Of a DNA stretch of 60,000 bases, positions 1 to 13,068 are shown piece by piece. The stretch's first letter is position 1, and each line of letters starts with the position of its first letter. The notes below the pieces were generated by a model. The model was given only the letters and a program-made list of their open reading frames with translations, ran no database searches and had not been told where the DNA came from. The position numbers and the translations under genes are program-made. Location: the NCBI GenBank assembly GCA_914767715.1, contig OU612071.1:7921493-7981492 (forward strand). The letters run 5' to 3'. The DNA is from Membranipora membranacea (Eukaryota > Bryozoa > Gymnolaemata > Cheilostomatida > Membraniporidae).

Positions 1-314
1 AATTAAAAGTTTGTCGCAATCATATAAAACTCAGACCAGTTCAAGCCCTTATATACCTCATTCAAAATCCAGAATATGGAGATTCTCGGATAACCTGGTG
101 GCTTGTAACGCTGACTTGAAATTTACAAAAATATACCAAGGGAGGGTATCACGCTTTTTTTTCGCTCGGATCAAAAAATAGATTTGCTTTTAACCTACCT
201 CACAAGGTGAAGCAACTCTTGCTCCTTTCAAATCTGAAATCCGTTTAGCTCTGAGGGTCTCTGTTCTCAGTCAGCGTCCGTCTTAACGAGGCTCACTTTT
301 GCTCTAAAAAAAAC
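1..314 (+). repeat. Left-edge partial satellite monomer
   Basis: The window opens about 21 bp inside a monomer, at AATTAAAAGTTTG, and runs to the first ATGCC landmark at 315. The internal words (ATAACCTGGTGG, CACAAGGTGAAG, CTCTTGCTCC) match the N-like and R-like types found further right. The array therefore extends beyond the left edge. Confidence 0.95.
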
Positions 315-3300
315 ATGCCAAATGGCGGCAATAAAAAATTAAAAGTTTGTCGCAATCATATCAAACTGAGACCAGTTCAAGCCCTTATATACCTCATTCA
401 AATTCCAGAATATGTAGATTCTCGGATAACCTGGAGGCTTGTAAAGCTGACTTGAAATTTACAAAAATATACCAAGGGAGGGTATCACGCTTTTTTTCGC
501 TCGGATCAAAAAATAGATTTGCTTTTAACCTACCTCATAAGGTGAAGCAACTCCTGCTCATTTCAAATCTGAAATCCGTTTAGCTCTGAGGGTCTTTGTT
601 CTCAGTCAGCATCCATCTTAACGAGGCTCACTTTTGCTCTAAAAAAACATGCCAAACGGCGGCAATAAAAAATTAAAAGTTTGTCGCAATCATATCAAAC
701 TCAGACCAGTTCAAGCCCTTATATACCTCATTCAACATCCAGAATATGGAGATTCTCGGATAACCTGGTGGCTTGTAACGCTGACTTGAAATTTACAAAA
801 ATATACCAAGGGAGGGTATCACGCTTTTTTATCGCTCGGATCAAAAAATAGATTTGCTTCTAACCTACCTCATAAGGTGAAGCAACTCCTGCTCATTTCA
901 AATCTGAAATCCGTTTAGCTCTGAGGGTGTTTGTTCTCAGTCAGCGTCCGTCTAAACGAGGCTCACTTTTGCTCTAAAAAAATATGCCAAACGGCGGCAA
1001 TAAAAAACTAAAAGTTGGTCGCAATCATATCAAACTCAGACCAGTTCAAGCCCTTATATACCTAATTCAAGATCCAGAATATGGAGATTCTCGGATCACC
1101 TGGTGGCTTGTAACGCTCACTTGAAATTTACAAAAATATACCAAGGGAGGGTATCACCCTTTTTTTTCGCTCGGATCGAAAAATAGATTTGCTTCTAACC
1201 TACCTCATAAGGTGAAGCAACTCCTGCTCATTTCAAATCTGAAATCCGTTTAGCTCTGAGGGTCTTTGTTCTCAGTCAGCGTCCGTCTTAACGAGGCTCA
1301 CTTTTGCTCTAAAAAAACATGCCAAACGGCGGCAATAAAAAATTAATAGCTTGTCGCAATCATATCAGACTCAGACCAGTTCAAGCCCTTATATACCTAA
1401 TTCAAAATCCAGAATATGGAGATTCTCGGATGACCTGGTGGCTTGTAATGCTGACTTGAAATTTACAAAAATATAACAATGGAGGGAGGGTATCACGCTT
1501 TATTTTCGCTCGAATCAAAAAATAGATTTGCTTCTAACCTACCTCATAAGGTGAAGCAACTCCTGCTCATTTCAAATCTGAAATCCGTTTAGCTCTGAGG
1601 GTGTTTGTTCTCAGTCAGCGTCCGTCTAAACGAGGCTCACTTTTGCTCTAAAAAAACATGCCAAACGGCGGCAATAAAAAACTAAAAGTTGGTCGCAATC
1701 ATATCAAACTCAGACCAGTTCAAGCCCTTATATACCTAATTCAAGATCCAGAATATGGAGATTCTCGGATCACCTGGTGGCTTGTAACGCTGACTTGAAA
1801 TTTACAAAAATATACCAAGAGAGGGTATCACCCTTTTTTTTCGCTCGGATCGAAAAATAGATTTGCTTCTAACCTACCTCATAAGGTGAAACAACTCCTG
1901 CTCATTTCAAATCTGAAATCCATTTAGCTCTGAGGGTCTTTGTTCTCAGTCAGCGTCCGTCTTAACGAGGCTCACTTTTGCTCTAAAAAAACATGCCAAA
2001 CGGCGGCAATAAAAAATTAATAGTTTGTCGCAATCATATCAGACTCAGACCAGTTCAAGCCCTTATATTCCTCATTCAAAATCCAGAATATGGAGATTCT
2101 CGGATGAGCTGGTAGCTTGTAATGCTGACTTGAAATTTACAAAAATATACCAATGGAGGGTATCACGCTTTTTTTTCGCTCGAATCAAAAAATGGATTTG
2201 CTTCTAACCTACCTCATGAGGTGAAGCAACTCCTGCTCCTTTCAAATCTGAAATCCGTTTAGCTCTGAGGGTCTTCGTTCTCAGTCAGCGTCCGTCTTAA
2301 CGAGCCTCACTTTTGCTCTAAAAAAACATGCCAAATGGCGGCAATAAAAAATTAAAAGTTTGTCGCAATCATATCAAACTCAGACCAGTTCAAGCCCTTA
2401 TATACCTCATTCAAAATCCAGAATATGGAGGTTCTCGGATAACCTGGAGGCTTGTAAAGCTGACTTGAAATTTACAAAAAATATACCAAGGGAGGGTATC
2501 ACGCTTTTTTTCGCTCGGATCAAAAAATAGATTTGCTTTTCACCTACCTCATAAGGTGAAGCAACTCCTGCTCATTTCAAATCTGAAATCCGTTTAGCTC
2601 TGAGGGTCTTTGTTCTCATTCAGCATCCATCTTAACGAGGCTCACTTTTGCTCTAAAAAAACATGCCAAACGGCGGCAATAAAAAATTAATAGCTTGTCG
2701 CAATCATATCAGACTCAGACCAGTTCAAGCCCTTATATACCTCATTCAAAATCCAGAATATGGAGATTCTCGGATGACCTGGTGGCTTGTAATGCTGACT
2801 TAGAATTTACAAAAATATACCAATGGAGGGAGGGTATCACGCTTTATTTTAGCTCGAATCAAAAAATAGATTTGCTTCTAACCTACCTCATAAGGTGTAG
2901 CAACTCCTGCTCATTTCAAATCTGAAATCCGTTTAGCTCTGAGGGTCTTTGTTCTCAGTCAGCGTCCGTCTTAACGAGGCTCACTTTTGCTCTAAAAAAA
3001 CATGTCAAACAGCGGCAATAAAAAATTAATAGCTTGTCGCAATCATATCAGACTCAGACCAGTTCAAGCCCTTATATACCTAATTCAAGATCCAGAATAT
3101 GGAGATTCTCGGATCACCTGGTGGCTTGTTACGCTGACTTGAAATTTACAAAAATATACCAAGGGAGGGTATCACCCTTTTTTTTCGCTCGGATCGAAAA
3201 ATAGATTTGCTTCTAACCTACCTCATAAGGTGAAACAACTCCTGCTCATTTCAAATCTGAAATCCGTTTAGCTCTGAGGGTCTTTGTTCTCAGTCAGCGT

Positions 3301-4680
3301 CCGTCTTAACGAGGCTCACTTTTGCTCTAAAAAAACATGCCAAACGGCGGCAATAAAAAATTAATAGCTTGTCGCAATCATATCAGACTCAGACGAGTTC
3401 AAGCCCTTATATACCTCATTCAAAATCCAGAATATGGAGATTCTCGGATGAGCTGGTAGCTTGTAATGCTGACTTGAAATTTACAAAAAAATACCAATGG
3501 AGGGTATCACGCTTTTTTTTCGCTCGAATCAAAAAATAGATTTGCTTCTAACCTACCTCATAAGGTGAAGCAACTCCTGCTCCTTTCAAATCTGAAATCC
3601 GTTTAGCTCTGAGGGTCTTTGTTCTCAGACAGCGTCCGTCTTAACGAGGCTCACTTTTGCTCTAAAAAAACATGCCAAATGGCGGCAATAAAAAATTAAA
3701 AGTTTGTCGCAATCATATCAAACTCAGACCAGTTCAAGCCCTTATATACCTCATTCAAAATCCAGAATATGGAGGTTCTCGGATAACCTGGAGGCTTGTA
3801 AAGCTGACTTGAAGTTTACAAAAATATACCAAGGGAGGGTATCACGCTTTTTTTCGCTCGGATCAAAAAATAGATTTGCTTTTCACCTACCTCATAAGGT
3901 GAAGCAACTCCGGCTCATTTCAAATCTGAAATCCATTTAGCTCTGAGGGTCTTTGTTCTTAGTCAGCGTCCATCTTAACGAGGCTCACTTTTGCTCTAAA
4001 AAAACATGCCAAACGGCGGCAATAAAAAATTAATAGCTTGTCGCAATCATATCAGACTCAGACCAGTTCAAACCCTTATATACCTCATTCAAAATCCAGA
4101 ATATGGAGATTCTCGGATGACCTGGTGGCTTGTAATGCTGACTTGAAATTTACAAAAATATACCAATGGAGGGAGGGTATCACGCTTTATTTTCGCTCGA
4201 ATCAAAAAATAGATTTGCTTCTAACCTACCTCATAAGGTGGAGCAACTCCTGCTCATTTCAAATCTGAAATCAGTTTAGCTCTGAGGGTGTTTGTTCTCA
4301 GTCAGCGTCCGTCTAAACGAGGCTCACTTTTGCTCTAAAAAAACATGCCAAACGGCGGCAATAAAAAATTAAAAGTTGGTCGCAATCATATCAAACTCAG
4401 ACCAGTCCAAGCCCTTATATACCTAATTCAAGATCCAGAATATGGAGATTCTCGGATCACCTGGTGGCTTGTAACGCTGACTTGAAATTTACAAAAATAT
4501 ACCAAGGGAGGGTATCACCCTTTTTTTTTCGCTCGGATCGAAAAATAGATTTGCTTCTAACCTACCTCATAAGGTGGAGCAACTCCTGCTCATTTCAAAT
4601 CTGAAATCCGTTTAGCTCTGAGGGTCTTTGTTCTCAGTCAGTGTCCGTCTTAACGAGGCTCACTTTTGCTCTAATAAAAC
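315..4680 (+). repeat. Left satellite subdomain, mixed E/F/G/H/I monomers
   Basis: Thirteen monomers run in the order E F G H G I E H G-hybrid I E H G. G, H and I types are interleaved almost at random, without a clear higher-order period. The monomer near 3002 is unusual: it begins ATGTCAAACAGCGG, carries the TTAATAGCTTG and CAGACTCAG words of H/I in its first part and AAGATCC plus GATCACCTGG of G afterwards, so it looks chimeric. G, H and I types dominate here; G and H are not seen beyond about 9.7 kb. Confidence 0.85.
1319..1657 (+). repeat. H-type monomer with 4-bp insertion (339 bp)
   Basis: This monomer reads AATGGAGGGAGGGTATC where most monomers read one GGAGGG, a 4-bp tandem gain that lengthens the unit to 339 bp. 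It also has CTTTATTTTCGCTCGAATC in place of the eight-T run and CGGATC. The same combination recurs in monomers starting near 2663, 4007, 4681, 5690 and 7704; the monomer starting near 8713 has the insertion but an ordinary T run and CGGATC. None is seen to the right of 9.1 kb. Confidence 0.88.
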
Positions 4681-6698
4681 ATGCCAAACGGCGGCAATAA
4701 AAAATTAATAGCTTGTCGCAATCATATCAGACTCAGACCAGTTCAAGCCCTTATATACCTCATTCAAAATCCAGAATATGGAGATTCTCAGATGACCTGG
4801 TGGCTTGTAATGCTGACTCGAAATTTACAAAAATATACCAATGGAGGGAGGGTATCACGCTTTATTTGCGCTCGAATCAAAAAATAGATTTGCTTCTAAC
4901 CTACCTCATAAGGTGAAGCAACTCCTGCTCATTTCAAATCTGAAATCCGTTTAGCTCTGAGGGTGTTTGTTCTCAGTCAGCGTCCGTCTAAACGAGGCTC
5001 ACTTTTGCTCTAAAAATACATGCCAAACGGCGGCAATAAAAAACTAAAAGTTGGTCGCAATCATATCAAGCTCAGACCAGTTCAAGCCCTTATATACCTA
5101 ATTCAAGATCCAGAATATGGAGATTCTCGGATCACCTGGTGGCTTGTAACGCTGACTTGAAATTTACAAAAATGTACCAAGGGAGGGTATCACCCTTTTT
5201 TTTCGCTCGGATCGAAAAATAGATTTGCTTCTAACCTACCTCATAAGGTGAAACAACTCCTGCTCATTTCAAATCTGAAATCCGTTTAGCTCTGAGGGTC
5301 TTTGTTCTCAGTCAGCGTCCGTCTTAACGAGGCTCACTTTTGCTCTAAAAAAACATGCCAAACGGCGGCAATAAAAAATTAATAGTTTGTCGCAATCATA
5401 TCAGACTCAGACCAGTTCAAGCCCTTATATACCTCATTCAAAATCCAGAATATGGAGATTCTCGGATGAGCTGGTAGCTTGTAATGCTGACTTGAAATTT
5501 ACAAAAATATACCAATGGAGGGTATCACGCTATTTTTTCGCTCGAATCAAAAAATAGATTTGCTTCTAACCTACCTCATAAGGTGAAGCAACTCCTGCTC
5601 CTTTCAAATCTGAAATCCGTTTAGCTCTTAGGGTCTTTGTTCTCAGTCAGCGTCCGTCTTAACGAGCCTCACTTTTGCTCTAAAAAAACATGCCAAATGG
5701 CGGCAATAAAAAATTAAAAGTTTGTCGCAATCATATCAAACTCAGACCAGTTCAAGCCCTTATATACCTCATTCAAAATCCAGAATATGGAGATTCTCGG
5801 ATGACCTGGTGGCTTGTAATGCTGACTTGAAATTTACAAAAATATACCAATGGAGGGAGGGTATCACGCTTTATTTTCGCTCGAATCAAAAAATAGATTT
5901 GCTTTTAACCTACCTCATAAGGTGAAGCAACTCCTGCTCATTTCAAATCTGAAATCTGTTTAGCTCTGAGGGTCTTTGTTCTCAGTCAGCGTCCGTCTTA
6001 ACGAGGCTCACTTTTGCTCTAAAAAAACATGCCAAACGGCGGCAATAAAAAATTAAAAGTTTGTCGCAATCATATAAAACTCAGACCAGTTCAAGCCCTT
6101 ATATACCTCATTCAAAATCCAGAATATGGAGATTCTTGGATAACCTGGTGGCTTGTAACGCTGACTTGAAATTTACAAAAATATACCAAGGGAGGGTATC
6201 ACGCTTTTTTTTCGCTCGGATCAAAAAATAGATTTGCTTTTAACCTACCTCATGAGGTGAATCAACTCCTGCTCATTTCAAATCTGAAATCCGTTTAGCT
6301 CTGAGGGTCTTTGTTCTCAGTCAGCGTCCGTCTTAACGAGGCTCACTTTTGCTCTAAAAAAACATGCCAAACGGCGGCAATAAAAAATTAAAAGTTTGTC
6401 GCAATCATATCAGACTCAGACCAGTTCAAGCCCTTATATACCTCATTCAAAATCCAGAATATGGAGATTCTCGGATGAGCTGGTAGCTTGTAATGCTGAC
6501 TTGAAATTTACAAAAATATACCAATGGAGGGTATCACGCTTTTTTTTCGCTCGAATCAAAAAATAGATTTGCTTCTAACCTACCTCATAAGGTGGAGCAA
6601 CTCCTGCTCATTTCAAATCTGAAATCAGTTTAGCTCTGAGGGTGTTTGTTCTCAGTCAGCGTCCGTCTAAACGAGGCTCACTTTTGCTCTAAAAAAAC
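4681..6698 (+). repeat. Duplicated block, left copy (H G I E/H J I)
   Basis: Six monomers whose order and private variants recur at 7704-9386. Shared markers include TCAAGCTCAG, AAATGTACC and CTCTAAAAATACATG in or next to the G monomer, the GATGAGCTGGTAGC monomer, and the hybrid that begins like E (AAATGGCGG) but carries GATGACCTGG and the 4-bp insertion. The offset to the right copy is 3023 bp for the first four monomers and 2688 bp for the last part, a difference of one monomer. Confidence 0.85.
6247..6258. other. Perfect 12-bp palindrome ACCTCATGAGGT
   Basis: The J monomer at 6028 has the self-complementary ACCTCATGAGGT. Most monomers carry the same site with one change (ACCTCATAAGGT or ACCTCACAAGGT). 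The perfect form also occurs in P-type and Z-type monomers, for example 16632-16643. The arms ACCT and AGGT are kept almost everywhere. Confidence 0.85.
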
Positions 6699-7703
6699 AT
6701 GCCAAACGGCGGCAATAAAAAATTAAAAGTTGGTCGCAATCATATCAAACTCAGACCAGTCCAAGCCCTTATATACCTAATTCAAGATCCAGAATATGGA
6801 GATTCTCGGATCACCTGGTGGCTTGTAAAGCTGACTTGAAATTTACAAAAATATACCAAGGGAGGGTATAACGCTTTTTTTCGCTCGTATCAAAAAATAG
6901 ATTTGCTTTTCACCTACCTCATAAGGTGAAGCAACTCCTGCTCATTTCAAATCTGAAATCCGTTTAGCTCTGAGGGTCTTTGTTCTCAGTCAGCATCCAT
7001 CTTAACGAGGCTCACTTTTGCTCTAAAAAAACATGCCAAACGGCGGCAATAAAAAATTAAAAGTTTGTCGCAATCATATCAAACTCAGACCAGTTCAAGC
7101 CCTTATATACCTCATTCAACATCCAGAATATGGAGATTCTCGGATAACCTGGTGGCTTGTAACGCTGACTTGAAATTTACAAAAATATACCAAGGGAGGG
7201 TATCACGCTTTTTTTTCGCTCGGATCAAAAAATAGATTTGCTTTTAACCTACCTCATAAGGTGAAACAACTCCTGCTCATTTCAAATCTGAAATCCGTTT
7301 AGCTCTGAGGGTCTTTGTTCTCAGTCAGCATTTGTCTTAACGAGGCTCACTTTTGCTCTAAAAAAACATGCCAAACGGCGGCAATAAAAAATTAATAGTT
7401 TGTCGCAATCATATCAGACTCAGACCAGTTCAAGCCCTTATATACCTAATTCAAGATCCAGAATATGGAGATTCTCGGATCACCTGGTGGCTTGTAACGC
7501 TGACTTGAAATTTACAAAAATATACCAAGGGAGGGTATCACCCTTTTTTTTTCGCTCGGATCGAAAAATAGATTTGCTTCTAACCTACCTCATAAGGTGA
7601 AGCAACTCCTGCTCATTTCAAATCTGAAATCCGTTTAGCTCTGAGGGTCTTTGTTCTCAGTCAGTGTCCGTCTTAACGAGGCTCACTTTTGCTCTAAAAA
7701 AAC
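6699..7703 (+). repeat. Chimeric G/E, F and I/G monomers between duplicated blocks
   Basis: Three monomers. The first begins as G (AGTTGGTCGC, AGTCCAAG, AAGATCC, GATCACCTGG) and ends as E (TTGTAAAGC, CGCTCGTATC, CAGCATCCATC). The second is F with a private CAGCATTTGTC. The third begins as I (TTAATAGTTTG, CAGACTCAG) and becomes G at CCTAATTCAAGATCC. Confidence 0.8.
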
Positions 7704-9386
7704 ATGCCAAACGGCGGCAATAAAAAATTAAAAGTTTGTCGCAATCATATCAAACTCAGACCAGTTCAAGCCCTTATATACCTCATTCAACATCCAGAAT
7801 ATGGAGATTCTCAGATGACCTGGTGGCTTGTAATGCTGACTCGAAATTTACAAAAATATACCAATGGAGGGAGGGTATCACGCTTTATTTTCGCTCGAAT
7901 CAAAAAATAGATTTGCTTCTAACGTACCTCATAAGGTGAAGCAACTCCTGCTCATTTCAAATCTGAAATCCGTTTAGCTCTGAGGGTGTTTGTTCTCAGT
8001 CAGCGTCCGTCTAAACGAGGCTCACTTTTGCTCTAAAAATACATGCCAAACGGCGGCAATAAAAAACTAAAAGTTGGTCGCAATCATATCAAGCTCAGAC
8101 CAGTTCAAGCCCTTATATACCTAATTCAAGATCCAGAATATGGAGATTCTCGGATCACCTGGTGGCTTGTAACGCTGACTTGAAATTTACAAAAATGTAC
8201 CAAGGGAGGGTATCACCCTTTTTTTTCGCTCGGATCGAAAAATAGATTTGCTTCTAACCTACCTCATAAGGTGAAACAACTCCTGCTCATTTCAAATCTG
8301 AAATCCGTTTAGCTCTGAGGGTCTTTGTTCTCAGTCAGCGTCCGTCTTAACGAGGCTCACTTTTGCTCTAAAAAAACATGCCAAACGGCGGCAATAAAAA
8401 ATTAATAGTTTGTCGCAATCATATCAGACTCAGACCAGTTCAAGCCCTTATATACCTCATTCAAAATCCAGAATATGGAGATTCTCGGATGAGCTGGTAG
8501 CTTGTAATGCTGACTTGAAATTTACAAAAATATACCAATGGAGGGTATCACGCTTTTTTTTCGCTCGAATCAAAAAATAGATTTGCTTCTAACCTACCTC
8601 ATAAGGTGAAGCAACTCCTGCTCCTTTCAAATCTGAAATCCGTTTAGCTCTGAGGGTCTTTGTTCTCAGTCAGCGTCCGTCTTAACGAGCCTCACTTTTG
8701 CTCTAAAAAAACATGCCAAATGGCGGCAATAAAAAATTAAAAGTTTGTCGCAATCATATCAAACTCAGACCAGTTCAAGCCCTTATATACCTCATTCAAA
8801 ATCCAGAATATGGAGATTCTCGGATGACCTGGTGGCTTGTAATGCTGACTTGAAATTTACAAAAATATACCAATGGAGGGAGGGTATCACGCTTTTTTTT
8901 CGCTCGGATCAAAAAATAGATTTGCTTTTAACCTACCTCATGAGGTGAATCAACTCCTGCTCATTTCAAATCTGAAATCCGTTTAGCTCTGAGGGTCTTT
9001 GTTCTCAGTCAGCGTCCGTCTTAACGAGGCTCACTTTTGCTCTAAAAAAACATGCCAAACGGCGGCAATAAAAAATTAAAAGTTTGTCGCAATCATATCA
9101 GACTCAGACCAGTTCAAGCCCTTATATACCTCATTCAAAATCCAGAATATGGAGATTCTCGGATGAGCTGGTAGCTTGTAATGCTGACTTGAAATTTACA
9201 AAAATATACCAATGGAGGGTATCACGCTTTTTTTTCGCTCGAATCAAAAAATAGATTTGCTTCTAACCTACCTCATAAGGTGAAGCAACTCTTGCTCCTT
9301 TCAAATCTGAAATCCGTTTAGCTCTGAGGGTGTTTTTTCTCAGTCAGCGTCCGTCTTAACGAGGCTCACTTTTGCTCTAAAAAGAC
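7704..9386 (+). repeat. Duplicated block, right copy with one monomer lost
   Basis: Five monomers matching 4681-6698. The joint lies in the monomer at 8713: its first part equals the H-like hybrid at 5690, its end (CATGAGGTGAATCAACTCC) equals the J monomer at 6028. One monomer length has been removed exactly in register, as expected from unequal crossing-over inside homologous monomers. The first monomer at 7704 starts like F (CAACATCC) and ends like H, so the left edge of the copy is itself chimeric. Confidence 0.82.
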
Positions 9387-11060
9387 ATGCCAAATGGCGG
9401 CAATAAAAAATTAAAAGTTGGTCGCAATCATATCAAACTCAGACCAGTTCAAGCCCTTATATACCTCATTCAAGATCCAGAATATGGAGATTCTCGGATC
9501 ACCTGGAGGCTTGTAAAGCTGACTTGAAATTTACAAAAATATACCAAGGGAGGGTATCACGCTTTTTTTCGCTCGTATCAAAAAATAGATTTGCTTTTCA
9601 CCTACCTCATAAGGTGAAGCAATTCCTGCTCATTTCAAATCGGAAATCCGTTTAGCTCTGAGGGTCTTTGTTCTCAGTCAGCATCCATCTTAACGAGGCT
9701 CACTTTTGCTCTAAAAAAACATGCCAAACGGCGGCAATAAAAAATTAAAAGTTTGTCGCAATCATATCAAACTCAGACCAGTTCAAGCCCTTATATACCT
9801 CATTCAACATCCAGAATATGGAGATTCTCGGATAACCTGGTGGCTTGTAACGCTGACTTGAAATTTACAAAAATATACCAAGGGAGGGTATCACGCTTTT
9901 TTTTCGCTCGGATCAAAAAATAGATTTGCTTTTAACCTACCTCATAAGGAGAAGCAACTCCTGCTCATTACAAATCTGAAATCTGTTTAGTTCTGAGGGT
10001 CTTTGTTCTCAGTCAGCGTCCGTCTTAACGAGGCTCACTTTTGCTCTAAAAAAACATGCCAAACGGCGGCAATAAAAAATTAAAAGTTTGTCGCAATCAT
10101 ATAAAACTCAGACCAGTTCAAGCCCTTATATACCTCATTCAAAATCCAGAATATGGAGATTCTTGGATAACCTGGTGGCTTGTAACGCTGACTTGAAATT
10201 TACAAAAATATACCAAGGGAGGGTATCACGCTTTTTTTTCGCTCGGATCAAAAAATAGATTTGCTTTTAACCTACCTCATGAGGTGAATCAACTCCTGCT
10301 CATTTCAAATCTGAAATCCGTTTAGCTCTGAGGGTCTTTGTTCTCAGTCAGCGTCCGTCTTAACGAGGCTCACTTTTGCTCTAAAAAAACATGCCAAACG
10401 GCGGCAATAAAAAATTAAACGTTTGTCGCAATCATATCAAACTCAGACCAGTTCAAGCCCTTATATACCTCATTCAAAATCCAGAATATGTAGATTCTCG
10501 GATAACCAGGTGGCTTGTAACGCTGACTTGAAATTTACAAAAATATACCAAGGGAGGGTATCACGCTTTTTTTTCGCTCGGATCAAAAAATAGATTTGCT
10601 TCTAACCTGCCTCATAAGGTGAAGCAACTACTGCTCATTTCAAATCTGAAATCCGTTTAGCTCTGAGGGTCTTTGTTCTCAGTCAGAGTCCGTCTTAACG
10701 AGGCTCACTTTTGCTCTAAAAAAACATGCCAAACGGCGGCAATAAAAAATTAAAAGTTTGTCGCAATCATATCAAACTCAGACCAGTTCAAGCCCTTATA
10801 TACCTCATTCAAAATCCAGAATATGGAGATTCTCGGATAACCTGGTGGCTTGTAACACTGACTTGAAATTTACAAAAATATACCATGGGAGGGTATCACG
10901 CTTTCTTTTCGCTCGGATCAAAAAATAGATTTGCTTCTAACCTACCTCATAAGGTGAATAAACTCCTGCTCATTTCAAATCTGAAATCCGTTTAGCTCTG
11001 AGGGTCTTTGTTCTCAGTCAACGTCCGTCTTAACGAGGCTCACTTTTGCTCTAAAAAAAC
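9387..11060 (+). repeat. Five-monomer local duplication, left copy (G/E F J K L)
   Basis: This copy carries rare markers that recur at 11061-12399: CAATTCCTG in the first monomer; ATAAGGAGAAGC with ATTACAAATC and TTTAGTTCTG in the F monomer; TTAAACGTTTG and CAACTACTGCTC with CAGAGTCCG in K; AACACTGAC with ACCATGGGAGG and CTTTCTTTTCG in L. The offset is 1674 bp for the first two monomers and 1339 bp for the last two. Confidence 0.87.
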
Positions 11061-12399
11061 ATGCCAAACGACGGCAATAAAAAATTAAAAGTTTGTCGCA
11101 ATCATATCAAACTCAGACCAGTTCAAGCCCTTATATACCTCATTCAAATTCCAGAATATGGAGGTTCTCGGATAACCTGGAGGCTTGTAAAGCTGACTTG
11201 AAATTTACAAAAATATACCAAGGGAGGGTATCACGCTTTTTTTCGCTCGTATCAAAAAATAGATTTGCTTTTCACCTACCTCATAAGGTGAAGCAATTCC
11301 TGCTCATTTCAAATCTGAAATCCGTTTAGCTCTGAGGGTCTTTGTTCTCAGTCAGCATCCATCTTAACGAGGCTCACTTTTGCTCTAAAAAAACATGCCA
11401 AACGGCGGCAATAAAAAATTAAAAGTTTGTCGCAATCATATCAAACTCAGACCAGTTCAAGCCCTTATATACCTCATTCAACATCCAGAATATGGAGATT
11501 CTCGGATAACCTGGTGGCTTGTAACGCTGACTTGAAATTTACAAAAATAGACCAAGGGAGGGTATCACGCTTTTTTTTCGCTCGGATCAAAAAATAGATT
11601 TGCTTTTAACCTACCTCATAAGGAGAAGCAACTCCTGCTCATTACAAATCTGAAATCTGTTTAGTTCTGAGGGTCTTTGTTCTCAGTCAGCGTCCGTCTT
11701 AACGAGGCTCACTTTTGCTCTAAAAAAACATGCCAAACGGCGGCAATAAAAAATTAAACGTTTGTCGCAATCATATAAAACTCAGACCAGTTCAAGCCCT
11801 TATATACCTCATTCAAAATCCAGAATATGGAGATTCTCGGATAACCAGGTGGCTTGTAACGCTGACTTGAAATTTACAAAAATATACCAAGGGAGGGTAT
11901 CACGCTTTTTTTTCGCTCGGATCAAAAAATAGATTTGCTTCTAACCTGCCTCATAAGGTGAAGCAACTACTGCTCATTTCAAATCTGAAATCCGTTTAGC
12001 TCTGAGGGTCTTTGTTCTCAGTCAGAGTCCGTCTTAACGAGGCTCACTTTTGCTCTAAAAAAACATGCCAAACGGCGGCAATAAAAAATTAAAAGTTTGT
12101 CGCAATCATATCAAACTCAGACCAGTTCAAGCCCTTATATACCTCATTCAAAATCCAGAATATGGAGATTCTCGGATAACCTGGTGGCTTGTAACACTGA
12201 CTTGAAATTTACAAAAATATACCATGGGAGGGTATCACGCTTTCTTTTCGGTCGGATCAAAAAATAGATTTGCTTCTAACCTACCTCATAAGGTGAAGAA
12301 ACTCCTGCTCATTTCAAATCTGAAATCCGTTTAGCTCTGAGGGTCTTTGTTCTCAGTCAACGTCCGTCTTAACGAGGCTCACTTTTGCTCTAAAAAAAC
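11061..12399 (+). repeat. Five-monomer local duplication, right copy reduced to four
   Basis: Order E F (J/K) L. The J monomer has been fused into K: the monomer at 11730 has the ATAAAACTC word and GAATATGGAG of J but the TTAAACGTTTG, ATAACCAGG and CAGAGTCCG of K. This accounts for the one-monomer shortening relative to 9387-11060. Confidence 0.85.
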
Positions 12400-13068
12400 A
12401 TGCCAAACGGCGGCAATAAAAAATTAAAAGTTTGTCGCAATCATATCAAACTCAGACCAGTTCAAGCCCTTATATACCTCATTCAAAATCCAGAATATGG
12501 AGGTTCTCGGATAACCTGGTGGCTTGTAACGCTGACTTGAAATTTACAAAAATATACCAAGGGAGGGTATCACGCTTTTTTTCGCATGGATCAAAAAATA
12601 GATTTGCTTCTAACCTGCCTCATAAGGTGAAGCAACTCCTGCTCATTTCAAATCTGAAATCCGTTTAGCTCTGAGGGTCTTTGTTCTCAGTCAGCGTCTG
12701 TCTTAACGAGGCTCACTTTTGCTCTAAAAAAACATGCCAAACGGCGGCAATAAAAAATTAAAAGTTTGTCGCAATCATATTAAACTCAGACCAGTTCAAG
12801 CCCTTATATACCTCATTCAAAATCCAGAATATGGAGATTCTCGGATAACCTGGTGGCTTGTAACGCTGACTTGAAATTTACAAAAATATACCAAGGGAGG
12901 GTATCACGCTTTTTTTTCGCTCGGATCAAAAAATAGATTTGCTTTTAACCTACCTCATAAGGTGAAGCAACTCTTGCACCTTTCAAATCTGAAATCCGTT
13001 TAGCTCTGAGGGTCTTTGTTCTCAGTCAGCGTCCGTCTTAACGAGGCTCACTTTTGCTCTAAAAAAAC
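12400..13068 (+). repeat. Two-monomer tandem duplication, first copy
   Basis: An M monomer with the rare word TTCGCATGGATC is followed by an N monomer with CATATTAAACTC and CTCTTGCACC. The pair recurs immediately downstream at a 669-bp offset. Confidence 0.9.

Noticed and set aside
347-583. Recurrent ~60-89 residue open frames (MSQSYQTQ..., MFSVSVRLN..., MPNGGNKK...) as a small-protein family
   Set aside because: They are the same satellite segments read in different frames. Many start at TTG rather than ATG, they overlap each other, they end wherever a monomer indel or stop falls, and the 335-bp period shifts frame at each copy. Nothing shows codon-level conservation.
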